Of a DNA stretch of 64,000 nt, positions 44,803 to 57,453 are shown piece by piece. Each line of letters starts with the position of its first letter. The stretch's first letter is position 1. The DNA is taken from NCBI GenBank assembly GCA_027946365.1, contig JAPEUQ010000010.1:868001-932000 (forward strand). The letters run 5' to 3'. The stretch comes from Kalmusia sp. IMI 367209 (taxonomy: Eukaryota; Ascomycota; Dothideomycetes; Pleosporales; Didymosphaeriaceae). A program made the translations under genes and the position numbers. The notes under the pieces are model-generated. The model worked only from the letters and a program-made list of their open reading frames with translations. It was not told the origin of the DNA and made no database searches.

Positions 44803-47321
44803 ATGGCGGACATGACGGAGCCGTCAAGCAAGCCTTCGGGCCACGCTCGAGGATACTCTCGAGACTACACGTTCGGGGTCAATTTCGATACAGATCAAAT
44901 AGAACAGCTCGCCCAGGAGATCAAAGGTACGTAACATCTGGGTACAAAATAGCTGTTTTTTTCCATACTTATCCCTGCGGGTTTGATTTAAAACTGACCT
45001 TGTCCTCGCTGGTTTAGACGGTACAGTTCACGAGACTGTATTGTCCCTCTTTATCTGGTGGATTTGTGAGAAGCCGGAGAACTTCGAAGAAGCAAAGAAA
45101 CACATCCGTGAACTCGGACTCGACCAGGTAAGCAAGCCGTTCGCTGCGCAGAGCTGTGACCTACAATCAACCCGTACTAACATACGATCAGAGCTATCAA
45201 ACGTCTCGTATCACCAACGACAAGTTACGCAAGCTGCTCGAAGATGTTGCAGAATTGCGGCCGATGTATGAGCCTCCGATTCCCGAGGAAGACGAGGGTG
45301 AAGAGAGTTTGCTAGAAATGTTGCGAGAGAGCGCAATCGAGCCGAAGCAGCTACACTCGGCGCGTAGTCCAGGAATGTCTCTTCGCTCGCCTTTCCGACA
45401 GATATCTCTAGGAAGGAAGGTTAGCGCAACCAGCCTTCTCCGGGCTCGCTCTCAAGGAACATTTCACAAGTCGCCCCTCCGGCCACCAAAAGCCGACTCG
45501 CTGATGTTTGAGAGCCAAATCTCATCGCCTCTCACATCGCCGCTCACATCACCGCTACAGCCGCGTCCTGCGCCACCCAAGGTAGCCTCGCTTTCTGGTC
45601 TCAAAAAGCAAAAGTCTCTATCAGCTGCGAGTGTCAGCCAATCTTCACACGCGACGGACAAGAACTACCCGCCTGATACGCCTGATCGCCCAGCACCACT
45701 AAATGTGAAGCCGCGATCTGCGTCTACTCCAAACACTGCAGTCTTTAGCTCGATGTCAACTCCAGGCCGCGGTCGGGCTGTGTCTCCTCTCCCCCCTCAA
45801 GACGGTTCACCTCCACCTCCTATGCCTAGCCTTCCATTTTCTTTGTCTACTGATCCACCAAAGACCGCGCCAAAACTCGGTCTATTCCCCGGACCGTACC
45901 GGAAGCAGCGCAAGGGTGGACATCGTAGGGGGAAAATCGCGGATGTCTTCCCTGTCGTGGCTAGAGATGACACTGAGCGCAGCGGATTCTCTGACGCTGT
46001 AGCTAGTGAAGCCATCAATGCCGCTACCACTAACGTTGAAACTTCAGTTCAGTCGCCGGTCTATACACTTGCGCCATCTGAATTGGCAAGCGACAGTGGT
46101 TCAGAGTATCCAGACAGTGTGCCTAGCCTCGCGGCCGAATACAACGAGGATGAAGAAGTTCAGAAATATGCTCGAGAATATAGAAGTGTCACCAAAACTG
46201 AAGTCGGAATTGCAGCCCAGAGCCACTCGATCGCCGATAATGATGGGGCAGAGTGGTGGACCGACGGAGAGCAAGACGATGAACAGGTGAACTTGGGCCG
46301 AGACTCGGACTTGAAAGGTAATTGTGAGAACTGAATTGCTGACATACGTCTGCAAGCTAAGAATGAGCATTCACATAAGGATATCAGTACTGACTGAGAC
46401 CTAAAAGGCGAGAGTGAGCCGTCAAGCACTGCATCAAGCTCGGATATCCAGAAAGAGCCTTCTCCTCGGTTCAGCCGTCTGAGTGAGCAAGTTCGCTCTT
46501 CAAAGGGTAGAACGATGCCGGCCCCAACAGTAGCTCAACGTCGTGCCGCTTCCCAAGCTCGTAAGGAGGCTCAAGAGGCCAATCGCATGGCCATGAGTGG
46601 TTTCTACCGTCCTCTCCCGCTACGCAGTTTCGAGAGCGACACATTCAACTTTCCTGTTTTAAAGAACAGTACCGAAGGTCGTAATCGATCGGCTTCTCTA
46701 AGTGTAAGTCCTCACCGCAATCTCCCTTCACAACTGCACACTCCACTTCCCCATGAACAAGCAGACATGACTGCCCAGCGTGATGAATCGAGTATCTTGA
46801 ATCTGTACTCGGAGCTTGGAGGACTCGAAGCGGCTGAGGGAAACGAGGGCGAAGCAGAGACACACAGCGAAGGTTACCAAGAGACGGTAATCAACATCGG
46901 ACATACACAGTCGCCCCGCGACCGCAACACCTCCGCCGAGACCGCCCACGCCCTACCCTACGGAATCATCGACCTCGTCCAGTTTCCAACGGTTCCGAGC
47001 TCCAACGCCCAACCGAGTCCCACCACACTAGCCGATGCATACCGCTCCATCACCGGCGCGGTCATCAGACAGTCTTTGCAGCGCACCCGGGCTCGAGGCA
47101 TGCATCTACCCATCCTCGAGCTCGATACGCTTTCCAGCTCCAGTTTGGCCTGGCGAACTACCAACGAGGAACTACTCGTAGGTATCTATGGCCGAGATGA
47201 TGTTGAGTTGACGATGGCGGATGTGCGGTTCGTAAATAGAATTGGCAGGGAGTTGAGGGAAGGTGTTGGCCAAGTCCAAGGATATGAGTGGGTGGGCGAG
47301 CTGTTCCGTCGAACTCACTAA
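44803..47321 (+). CDS. Large hypothetical protein, Ser/Pro-rich, unknown function
   Basis: Four exons, 44803-44926, 45018-45127, 45192-46317 and 46408-47321, give 757 aa in frame. The N-terminus has a compact, probably helical region (DYTFGVNFDTDQIEQLAQEI, then HETVLSLFIWWICEKPENFEE, KKHIRELGLDQ). The middle is disordered with repeats (SPLTSPLTSPLQ) and many SP and RSP sites. Acidic stretches (EEDEGEESLLE, GEQDDEQ) flank it. A C-terminal folded region (about 650-757) contains YGIIDLVQFPTVPS, LADAYRSITGAVIRQ and LTMADVRFVNRIGRELREG. I do not recognise the family. No signal peptide or membrane helix is present. The four introns' phases agree and the coding pattern is convincing. Confidence 0.82.
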
Positions 47322-49356
47322 GCGTGTATCGTCAGTTGGGATTTTACGTCAGCCAATTTTTCCCGGTTGTCATGTCTTTTCAGAAGCCTGGTAGCGTAGT
47401 GTAGCCTTCTTGGCAGAGGCTGATAGTTGACGAGTACCTACAATTTAGAGATCGCCTCGTCTGTGTAATGAGTCCTCCGGTAACTTGCAAATTTCTGCCA
47501 CCTATTGATACTGAGTGACGTCTCATACGCACTTGACATGAGTGATATTCGTCGTCGGTGGCTTAGTTTCTGGACCTTTATGAAACCAAGGGTAAACATC
47601 TATACATTGAAATGTTTATCGTGCTGTTGCTTCAACTAATGTCGAAGGCGCTATATTACTCCAGAATAAGATATGCAGTTGTAGAAAAGTCCCCACTACA
47701 GGCGTTTACGCTGACCGTCAAGCTAGCACAAGTGTTCGCGGTTCTTCCACGCCTGATCCGTATCACCTAGTCGCTTTATATCGTAAACCTACATATATCA
47801 CGTGCCATTTCCAATTCAGTTGATCATTTATTATATCTGATTAGCTCTCTTCCGTCACCATACCTTCTTCAGAGGTAGTAATACGTGCAGAAGTTTGAGC
47901 TGTAGTTCCTCGAATTGCACAATACATCTTCCTCTCCATCGGCATAGTCTCAAATAATCAAACCTATCCTAGGTAGACTCATGTGCTTTCCCACCTAACG
48001 AGATCTCTCCACCAAGTGCCCGCTAGTAACCAAGAAACCTTCTGGAACCTCTGCCATTGGTCAAAAGCAGGCGTCATGTTGCAAATTATCTTGTATATCG
48101 CGCCACCAGGCTTTGTGAATGAAAAAATCCTTATTTATACAATCGTCTACCTTGAGGCACTGTCTGATGCGTAATCCCCTCCATCAAGCAATGCATATCC
48201 AATAACCTTACACTCGTTACGATCTTTGAGATGAACTGGGAGGTCCAATAAGGGAAATATGAAGCAATGCATGATTGAGTACGACTGCTAAAGAAGAAAG
48301 ATGTTTTTCGCTCCTACCAGTCAATGCAGTTCGATGGCGGGGACAATGGCGAGAAAAATGGTCTAGGTAAAATCTTCACCAAGTCATCTATCATATAAAA
48401 GCCTTTTTAGCGATAGAATGTGAGCTGTAATTTCATGCTATTGGAAAGAAAATCCATCTACTATTTCTATAATTTGATATAAAAACAATTTAGCAACTCC
48501 ATACATATATAGTGAGATGTACTGTACTTTAGAGAAGCTCAAATACGTAGAATCGGCGCTAAGGGGCACCCATCTAATTGTTTGAAGAGCCGCACAGTGA
48601 TTCGCTTTGGGATTCTAGCATTCCACTATCCAGTAAGTACCTAGAATGGTGTATTTAGTATTGCATGAAACATTCATCGAATCGTACTTAATTTCGGAAG
48701 TCCCCAATTCCACACCTCAACAATGAAGTCTGTAACCCAACGTTCCTTCTTTTTCACCCGTGTATATCGTCCTATTACAGCTCGCTCACCAGAGCCGTGT
48801 GCCTTCTTCACCTTTGTATTTAATTCGTCTAAATCAGAGTCTCTTACTGTATAATTCATTGTTGCAACATTCTCCACTGCAGGGTCTCTAGAATATTCTC
48901 GTGGCTGTCCGAAGCATCTAAGCCGACCCAACATCGTTCAAAAAGAAATATATGTTCGATATTGCAGTAACAATTGTTTTTGTGTCCGATGTACAGCGTG
49001 CAGTACTTCCAAAAACCCTATACAAATGTAGAAACTCTGTTTAGAACCTGTCAACATCGCGCTGTTTCGTTGTTTAGGCTTGAAGATTCAATCTGTCATG
49101 CTAGGTTCGCTAATTCTTCTCACAAAGGTACTCCGAATGGATCAAGCGCTACTATCGTCGTGGACTCACTTATTCCTGTTACCAAGCAATCCTCTACGGA
49201 AGCCGTGACATATGTATGATCAGTCTTGAAGAGGTATGGGATGACGTTACACAAAGCGCTAGGCTACTGCGCGGAAGAACGAAGGTCCGGTGGCCAAAGC
49301 TTAAGCTTTCTCTCTGCAACAGTCGCGACAAACACGTTGCGCATCAACTGCCAGTC
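47322..49356. other. AT-rich gene-free spacer
   Basis: About 2 kb, visibly AT-rich from about 47.4 to 49.0 kb. The largest frame (48674-48934, minus, 86 aa) is Lys/Arg-rich and unsupported. It could be a decayed repeat. The right end carries the promoter of the cyclophilin gene. Confidence 0.45.
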
Positions 49357-50949
49357 ATGTCGGTGCTCTTGGAGACGTCACTCGGTGACATTACCATCGA
49401 CCTGCTAGTCGACGACGCGCCAAAATGTTGCGAAAAGTAAGTCGCCCTGGCGTCCCTTTACCTAGACTTCTCTTCATAACGGCCAGTCTACGCCCTTTTC
49501 CATTTGTCGCGTATCGAAGCAAGCTGAGCAGAAGACAGATACTAACAATTTGGCGCATATAGCTTCCTCAAGCTCTGCAAAGTTAAATATTACAACTTTG
49601 CGCCTGTCCACAGTGTTCAACCCAACTTCTCCTTTCAAACGGGCGACCCCATTGGCCCCGGCTCCAACGACAGCGATGGCGGTCGCTCAATCTGGGGCCT
49701 GCTCGACCCCGCCGACCCCTCGAAGAAGACCTTCAGACCCGAGTTCCAACCCAAGCTGAAGCATACCGAAATGGGTACTGTTAGCATGGCGACGGCACCT
49801 TCCCCCGACGATCCAGACGAGCGCTTTGCCGGCAGCCAATTTATCGTAACACTTGGAACGAACATAGACTTTCTGGATAAAAAGGCGGCAATATTCGGGC
49901 AGGTAGTGGAAGGGTTCGATGTTCTAGAGAAGGTCAATGCTGCGTTTGTTGATGATAAGGGTCGGCCACTTAAGGATATCCGTATACTACACACCGTTGT
50001 TCTGGATGACCCTTATGACGACCCAAAAGGACTCGTTGAACCGCCCGAGAGCCCTGTACCCTCAGCCGCACAGCTCGCTACCGTGCGGGTGGGCCACGAT
50101 GAGACCCTGGAAGAAGAGAAGGATCCGGAAGCGCTTGAAAAAGTACGTCGCGAACGCGAGGCACGGGCGCAAGCACTCACGCTAGAGATGGTGGGTGATT
50201 TACCATTCGCCGAGGTCGCGCCACCGGAGAACGTCCTATTCGTCTGTAAACTCAACCCGGTCACCCAGGATGAAGATCTTGAGCTTATCTTCTCGCGATT
50301 CGGCAAGATCCTGAGCTGCGAAATCATACGGGACAAGAAGACCGGCGACAGCCTCCAGTATGCTTTCATCGAGTACTCGAATCAGAAAGAGTGCGAACAG
50401 GCTTATTTCAAAATGGACGGTGTGTTAATCGATGATCACCGCATTCATGTCGATTTTTCACAGAGTGTCTCCAAGATCGCAGATGACTGGAGGGACAATA
50501 CCAATATGAAGCGGCGGCGAGCGGCAGGCGGATTCGGTGGCATCGACAATTTGCAGAGAAAAAAACAGTACCGAGGTGATCACGGTCGAGATATAGTCAG
50601 CGATTCGGTTGTCAACAAGCTTATTATCGATCGTGACGCGTCCTCAAAAGATCGAGCTACCCCACCGCATCAATCAGATCCGAAGAACACCGGCAATTCA
50701 CGAGGAAGATATGAGCCACGGAAAGATGATGGTCGGAGGAGAGAACGCCGAGAACAATATCACGACGATAGATGGAAGCGCGATCGCAGTCAAAGCCCGA
50801 GGCGGGATCGCCGCGATCGTAATGGAGATGGCCGATACGAGGATCGTCGACGTGAACGTAGTAGGGATCGCTACCGCGACAGCCGTCGAGACAGAAGCCG
50901 TGACAGGTACAGGAGGGATGAGAGGGACGATCGACGGCGTCGAGACTGA
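49357..50949 (+). CDS. CYP6: CYP6/PPIL4-type cyclophilin with RRM and RS/RD tail
   Basis: Two exons, 49357-49436 and 49563-50949, give 488 aa. Residues 1-165 form a cyclophilin fold ([57 protein letters not shown]). An RRM at about 245-325 has RNP2 VLFVCKL and RNP1 LQYAFIEY. The tail is an Arg/Asp/Ser-rich low-complexity region typical of splicing-associated proteins. This order is that of PPIL4 in animals and Cyp6 in fission yeast, nuclear proteins tied to spliceosomes and transcription. The residue aligned with the catalytic Arg of cyclophilin A is Ser (HSVQP in place of HRxxP), and the Trp/His of the active loop are replaced ([12 protein letters not shown]), so isomerase activity is probably weak or absent. 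ATG 49357 begins the conserved [11 protein letters not shown]. Confidence 0.92.
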
Positions 50950-51433
50950 GGGCTTTGCTATCCCGCCTTATAGTCTGAAGGTAGCCTATCTTCTGTATTT
51001 TATAGTGTATTCGAACAGTGCAGGCAGCACCTCTAGTTTTCGAAAAGATTGAATATGATACCATGTTACGATTCTGAGACAATATTTTTAAGAATGTTGA
51101 TTCTGACTAATGCGATCCGTCTAGTTCCCAATAATACTTTCCTCCGACACAAAAGAGTGTATTAAATCTTCAAAATGCTCGAAATCATGAATGAGCGTGA
51201 ATGGACATAACCCGTCCAAAAGTCCTCCCAATGCAGCTCTCATAAAGGAATGGATATCCGCTAAGCCAAAACGCCTTGCGCATGACGCGCGGACCAAAGT
51301 ATGTACAGATCGAATGCAGAGAATATTTACACATTAACCATCAAAAAGAGTCGCCACCGGGTATATACAAGTCTCTTCCTCTCGCGCCATGTTTTTTTTG
51401 TTGTTTTATCTTTGCTGAAAAGGAAGGAGGCGC
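50950..51433. other. Convergent intergenic region
   Basis: Tail-to-tail spacer between CYP6 and the small secreted peptide gene. No coding feature is visible. Confidence 0.45.
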
Positions 51434-51667
51434 TTATACCTTGATCGAGGCCGCGGTGTTCACGCCAGTGAAGCGCTTGTCCTGAGAGGAATCAGAAGGG
51501 TGAAGGGGAGGTGGATACAGAGGAGAACGTACGACCCAGAGATCGGCGATGTCGAGCGAGCGCGCGTGGTGCACCTTTGCGTTTGCGGGGATGAGGATGG
51601 GGATTGGGCGGGCGGCGGCGAAGCCCAGGGTGACGATGACGGTAGCGAAGATGGTGGTGAACTGCAT
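51434..51667 (-). CDS. Very small secreted peptide precursor
   Basis: Two exons, 51667-51533 and 51481-51434, give 60 aa. The N-terminus MQFTTIFATVIVTLGFAAA is a clear signal peptide, followed by RPIPILIPANAKVHHARSL. The intron (51532-51482) has a GTACGT donor, a CTGAT branch site and a CTCAG acceptor. It is 51 nt, a multiple of three with no stop, so an unspliced 77-aa form with a Pro/Ser-rich insert is also possible. The second exon starts with DKRFTGVN, containing a KR dibasic that could be a Kex2 cleavage site. There are no cysteines. Expression is not shown, but a pyrimidine/purine-biased leader precedes the ATG. Candidate secreted peptide of unknown role. Confidence 0.6.
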   Translation of the reverse strand: MQFTTIFATVIVTLGFAAARPIPILIPANAKVHHARSLDIADLWVVRSPLYPPPLHPSDSSQDKRFTGVNTAASIKV

Positions 51668-52888
51668 TTTGATTGGAGTGGTGTTTGGATGTAGTAGAGA
51701 GAGTGGTGGAATTGTTTGTTTGAAAGAGCGAGAAGATGGTAGGAAGGAATGTGGTGCTAGAAGCTGAAAGGACTGTTGAGTGTAGTCTGGTGTAGTTGTC
51801 GAGCTGATGAGCTGTGTTGGATGATTTCTTTGGCTACTGAGGAAACATGAATATATATGAGAGTTGCACGCTCGAAGCCGCAGCGAGCGACGGACTTCGT
51901 ATCGAACTTGTCCCTACGATGTCGCTGTCTCGGGTACATTGCCATCTATTCGGGCACACTCGTAGCTGTTACACATGCGTGACAGCACCCCAGATTCTGT
52001 GCATAGTTCTGAGGGGCGTAATTCGGTGGCCCTGGTTTGGGTGTTGTGAGACGTTGCTGGGCGCTCGGGTAAGCTAAGAATGGTGGTTGGGGCCAAACAG
52101 GATCACCGAGGAGGTTACCCGAATGGCAAAGCGTAGCGGACTTGGGCTAGGGTAGGCAGAGGACTAGGCGTGTACCATTGTGGGCAGTGCATGCGGAATG
52201 CTGAGGGATCATAGCAAGGCTTTGGGAAGGGGTCTGAGTGGTGAGCGTGGGAGTCGCAGGCCTTGTGGCGTGTTTTGAGACTAAAATAAGACGAAGAGTG
52301 CAGCCTGATTGCGAATGATGAGTTGGAGTATACATGTGGGTTTAACAGCATGCATTGCTCTAGCGGACAAAGATCTAAAAGAGAGCTGGTATTGTGGTGC
52401 CAGCGTTGATGGGGTGCTCAAAAGCCATGCATAATGGGCAATCGTTTTACTTCGATCTGAGGACAGAGGAGTATGAGTTTGGCGATTATGTGGATTGTTC
52501 AAAGCCGATGATGCAGAAGTGCTTGAGGGCTAGGTAACTGGAGGTCATGCTGCTTCGTATAGTGAGGGGATTGTGTAACTCTGGTGAGTTGTCGCCTGAC
52601 GGTGAGATCTTGAACTGATCTTATTTGCTTTGTTAACTTGTATGAAAAGGAAATATCATGAAGTTTTATATGGTAGATGAAGTTGTAACACGTAGATGGG
52701 TGTCTGCGGATTGAAGAGAGGCACGTGAGAAAAGCGCCCTGACTAAAAGCGCCCTGGGCCGGAAAAACATTCCACCGCAACATCCTTTGAGGCCGTCGCC
52801 GCCCGTCGCGATCGAAGAAAGAGCGCTCCTGCGACTCACTCCGCCCACCACACCACCCGCATCTCGGCCACACTCGCCGCGCGCAGCC
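51668..52888. other. Divergent intergenic region upstream of RPB2
   Basis: About 1.2 kb holding the promoters of the secreted peptide and RPB2. A near repeat AAAGCGCCCTG occurs twice around 52733-52758 just before the RPB2 leader. No gene is supported. Confidence 0.45.
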
Positions 52889-55800
52889 ATGGCCGACTAC
52901 GATGAATATAACATGGAGGACGAGGAGCTGTATGAGGAGGAGGACGACGCCATCGTCTCGCGCGACTGCTGGGACGTGATTACCTCCTTCTTCGACACAA
53001 AGGGCCTGGTGTCGCAGCAGCTCGACTCATACGACGAATTTACGCGCAACACCATTCAGGACATCGTTTCGGAGAATGGAAACGTTATTCTGGACCAGAA
53101 CACACCGTACAACCCAGACGACGACTACAACCCCATCGTCAAACGCCGCTATATCATCAAGTTCGGCCGTGTCTTCCTGGCACGCCCTACACACGTTGAG
53201 GGTGATGGCACGACAATCCAGCTATATCCGCACGAGGCTCGGCTGCGCAATCTCACATACTCCTCTGCTATGATGGCGCAAATCGAGAACAAGATTATGG
53301 TGGCGCGCGATGTTGCGGCGGCGGATGATGACGGCGAGGAGGTGGAGAATTTTGGCGGGCAGCAGATCAAATGGGAGGTTGAGGAAGAACAATCGGCAGA
53401 TCAAGACAACAAAGTGTTTATAGGCAAGCTGCCGGTCATGCTTCGCTCGGAGCTGTGCCATCTGCGGAACCAGAATGATGAAGCTCTATTCGGGCTGAAC
53501 GAATGCCCATACGATCAGGGCGGCTACTTTGTCATCAATGGTAGCGAAAAGGTGTTAATTGCTCAGGAGCGCAGCGCCGCCAACATCGTTCAAGTCTTCC
53601 GTAAGAAACAAGGCCCGATACCGTGGACAGCCGAGATTCGCAGTGCTGTTGAGAAAGGCACGCGTCTGATTTCATCCTTCAACGTCAAGTGGTCAGAGAA
53701 TTCCCTTCTGCAGCCGCGCAGCCCAGGCCCTTTCGCATATGCCGTGCTTCCATACGTCAAAGCTGATGTGCCTATGGGCATCGTGTTCCGTGCGCTTGGC
53801 GTTGTATCTGACGAGGAGATCTTGAATCACATTTGTTACGACCGCAATGATACGAGCATGCTGGAATTGCTGAAGAACAGCATTGAGGAAGCCTCCGTGA
53901 TTCAAGACAAGGAAAACGCCTTGGACTTCCTCGGAAAGCGAGCACAAGGCCAGCAGAATGCTAAGGACAAACGCTTGAAGTTTGCGCGAGACATTATGCA
54001 GCGAGAATTCTTACCGCATATTTCGCAAAAAGAGGGTCAGGACACACGCAAGGCCTATTTCTTTGGGTACATGCTCCACCGCCTGCTTCAGTGTGTCTTG
54101 GGACGACGAGAAGAGGACGATCGTGATCATTTTGGCAAGAAGCGTTTGGATCTGGCTGGCCCACTGATCGCAAACTTGTTCCGCATCTTGTTCCTCAAGC
54201 TCACCAAGGATGTGTACAAATACCTCCAGCGATGCGTTGAAAACAACCAGGACTTTAACGTACAAATGGCGATTAAGGGTAGTATCCTTACTAACGGCCT
54301 AAAGTACTCATTAGCTACTGGTAATTGGGGAGATCAAAAGAAGGCTGCCTCAGCCAAAGCTGGCGTATCACAGGTGCTTAATCGGTATACTTATGCATCC
54401 ACACTATCTCATCTTCGACGGACCAATACCCCAGTCGGTCGCGATGGTAAACTCGCTAAGCCGCGCCAGCTCCACAACAGTCATTGGGGTCTGGTCTGTC
54501 CCGCCGAAACACCAGAAGGACAAGCTTGTGGACTTGTCAAGAATTTGTCGCTGATGTGCTACGTGAGCGTAGGCAGTGAAAGTGCGCCTATTATTGACTA
54601 TATGACAGGCCGTAATATGGAGCTTCTCGAGGAGTTCGACCCGATGCTGAACCCGACTGCTACCAAAATCTTTGTGAATGGTGTATGGGTTGGGACACAC
54701 AACAGGCCGCAACAACTGGTACAGAACGTGCAAGAACTTCGACGTAATGGAACGCTATCATATGAAATGAGTTTGATCCGAGATATCCGAGATCGGGAGT
54801 TCAAGATTTTCACGGATGCTGGTCGTGTTATGAGACCATTATTCACTATTGAGAATGATTCTAAGAAACCCAACAAAAATCATTTGATATTCAACCGGAG
54901 TCATCTTGACAAGCTCTTGCAAGACAAACAAACCGATACATCTGGTTACAGTGACGAGGATGCGGCGAGCATGAAGTACGGATGGAGGGGTCTTCTCCAC
55001 GATGGTTGTGTTGAATATCTCGATGCCGAGGAAGAAGAGAGCGCCATGATCGTAATGTCACCAGAAGACTTGGACGAGTGGCGCGATTTGAAACAGGGTA
55101 TTCCCGCACCTCCACCGTCGGAGGATAGAGCCCTGCGCCTTGCGCCATTGAAGCCCAAACCTAATCCTACGGTCAACGCGTATACTCACTGCGAAATCCA
55201 TCCCGCCATGATTCTTGGTATCTGCGCCAGTATTATTCCATTCCCCGATCACAACCAGTCTCCTCGTAATACGTACCAATCCGCTATGGGCAAACAAGCT
55301 ATGGGTGTCGCTCTGACGAATTACGCACTACGCATGGAGACAATGATGAACGTCCTATATTACCCTCAGAAACCTTTGGCGACCACGCGCTCGATGGAGT
55401 ACCTTAGGTTCCGTGAGTTGCCTGCTGGACAGAATGCCATTGTAGCCATTGCATGTTACTCTGGATACAATCAGGAAGATTCCGTCATCATGAACCAGAG
55501 CAGCATCGATCGTGGTCTCTTCAGAAGTCTGTTTTATCGTGCATATACTGAGCAAGAGAAGCGTATTGGTGTCAACGTCCTGGAGCAATTCGAGAAACCA
55601 ACGCGTGCTGATACAATGAGGATGAAAGGCGGTACGTACGACAAACTTGACGACGACGGTATCGTCGCACCGGGCGTCCGTGTTTCTGGTGATGACATCA
55701 TTATTGGAAAGACGGCACCTATTCCGGGCGATGAAGCCAAAGAGCTGGGGCAAAAGACGGCACTGCACACGAAGCGCGATGTTTCCACTCCCTTGAGGAG

Positions 55801-56705
55801 CACAGAGAATGGTCTTGTCGACCAGGTTCTCTTCACAACAAACACTGAAGGCTTGCGCTTCGTCAAAGTGCGCACGCGAACGACCAAAGTACCGCAAATT
55901 GGTGACAAATTTGCCTCCCGTCACGGGCAGAAGGGTACAATTGGTATTACTTACCGGCAAGAAGATATGCCCTTCACCAGAGATGGCCTTACGCCAGATC
56001 TTGTCATCAACCCCCACGCTATCCCGTCTCGTATGACCATTGCCCACTTGGTCGAGTGCTTGCTGTCCAAGGTTGGCGCTATCAACGCTCAGGAGGGTGA
56101 TGCTACGCCTTTCTGCGGAATTACTGTTGACCATGTTTCTGACCTGCTAGAAAAGGCCGACTTTCAGAAGCGTGGATTCGAGATAATGTACAATGGTCAC
56201 ACAGGTCGTAAATTACGGGCCCAGATTTTCCTTGGACCAACATACTACCAGCGCCTGAGACATATGGTGGACGACAAAATCCACGCCCGTGCACGTGGAC
56301 CTCTCCAGATCCTCACGAGACAGCCTGTCGAGGGTCGTGCACGTGACGGTGGTCTTCGTTTCGGAGAAATGGAGCGCGATTGCATGATTGCACACGGTGC
56401 GGCTGCGTTCTTAAAAGAACGTCTCTTTGAGGTATCCGATGCGTATAGGGTGCATGTGTGTGATATCTGCGGTCTAATGAGCCCGATTGCGTACGTATTT
56501 GCCCTCATTTTATTCTCGCGACGACTAACGAGTGAATAGACAAATCAAGAAGGGTCAATACGAGTGCCGCCCTTGCCACAACAAGACGCGCATTAGTCAA
56601 ATCCAGATACCATACGCCGCCAAGCTTCTTTTCCAAGAGCTTATGGCCATGAATATCGCTACACGCATGTTCACCAACCGCTCTGGTCTCAGTGTGAGGG
56701 ACTGA
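52889..56705 (+). CDS. RPB2: RNA polymerase II second-largest subunit Rpb2
   Basis: Two exons, 52889-56490 and 56540-56705, give 1255 aa, close to the usual length for fungal Rpb2 (yeast 1224). The acidic N-terminus ([19 protein letters not shown]) is followed by the protrusion, lobe, fork and external domains. Hybrid-binding motifs [18 protein letters not shown] and [15 protein letters not shown] are intact, as is [17 protein letters not shown]. The C-terminal zinc-binding module has CDIC in exon 1 and CRPC in exon 2, with the 49-nt intron between them. Rpb2 forms half of the active-site cleft of Pol II in the nucleus and is a common phylogenetic marker. An in-frame ATG at 52787 would add 34 Pro/Arg-rich residues and is rejected because MADYDEY is the conserved start. 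Confidence 0.98.
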
Positions 56706-57453
56706 GTCTGTATGATTGCTTTCACAATTTTCCTCATTTGTGACAGCTCAGCTCTGTCTGACAGAATGCGCATGCGTGCTTGAAAAAAAGAAAACTCTGT
56801 TTCGGATCTCATTTTCTTTGCATTGCGCTGGCGTTTACGTGATGGGATGGGCTTCAGATTGGTCGTGCACATCCTTCTGGGGTTGGGTTAGTCCTTGGGG
56901 ACCGTTCCAAGTGGAGATTGGTAGAGAGCGTTGGGATACCAGACATTATGTGCTAATGCGTACTGTATAGATAAGAAGAATGAATATGCTTCGCGTCATC
57001 CATATTCACGTGTACCACGTTACTGATCAGTCTTGTGAAGTCGTGCTAGGTGGTGGGGAAGCTGGATCACAGATCGACAGTACTTCATATGACTCATTTA
57101 TTAATAACTTATTGTAATGTGAGTAGCTGAGTAAGATGTATTAGAGTTTAGTGTAGTCTTGAGTATGTGACTGGTGTTTGCTATGAGGCACATGGATGGC
57201 TCTACGAAATCATTCCTAGGTCCGGAGGCGCGACATTGATACGACTAAGCATGTTGGATTAAAGGTAATATTCTTTAAGGTTGTATCTATGCATTGTAAT
57301 TCGTGCCTGGCAAGAAGAAGTTGAAGGTTGAAGTCACATCATAGGGAGAGACAGCTCCGCACTAGTCTTGGCATGCTAGATAGGTATCTCTAATCCTGAG
57401 GTCGCAAATTTGTACTTCAGATTGTGGTTACTAGTGGTTATCATAGCTTTATA
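56706..57453. other. Convergent intergenic region
   Basis: About 0.75 kb between RPB2 and the DUF3176 gene. It holds both 3' ends. No coding feature is visible. Confidence 0.5.

Noticed and set aside
48674..48934. 86-codon Lys/Arg-rich minus-strand frame
   Set aside because: Sits in an AT-rich gene-free island and shows no features; most likely chance or a relic.
52787..52888. N-terminal extension of RPB2
   Set aside because: The extra 34 residues are Pro/Arg-rich and unlike Rpb2; the conserved MADYDEY start is at 52889.
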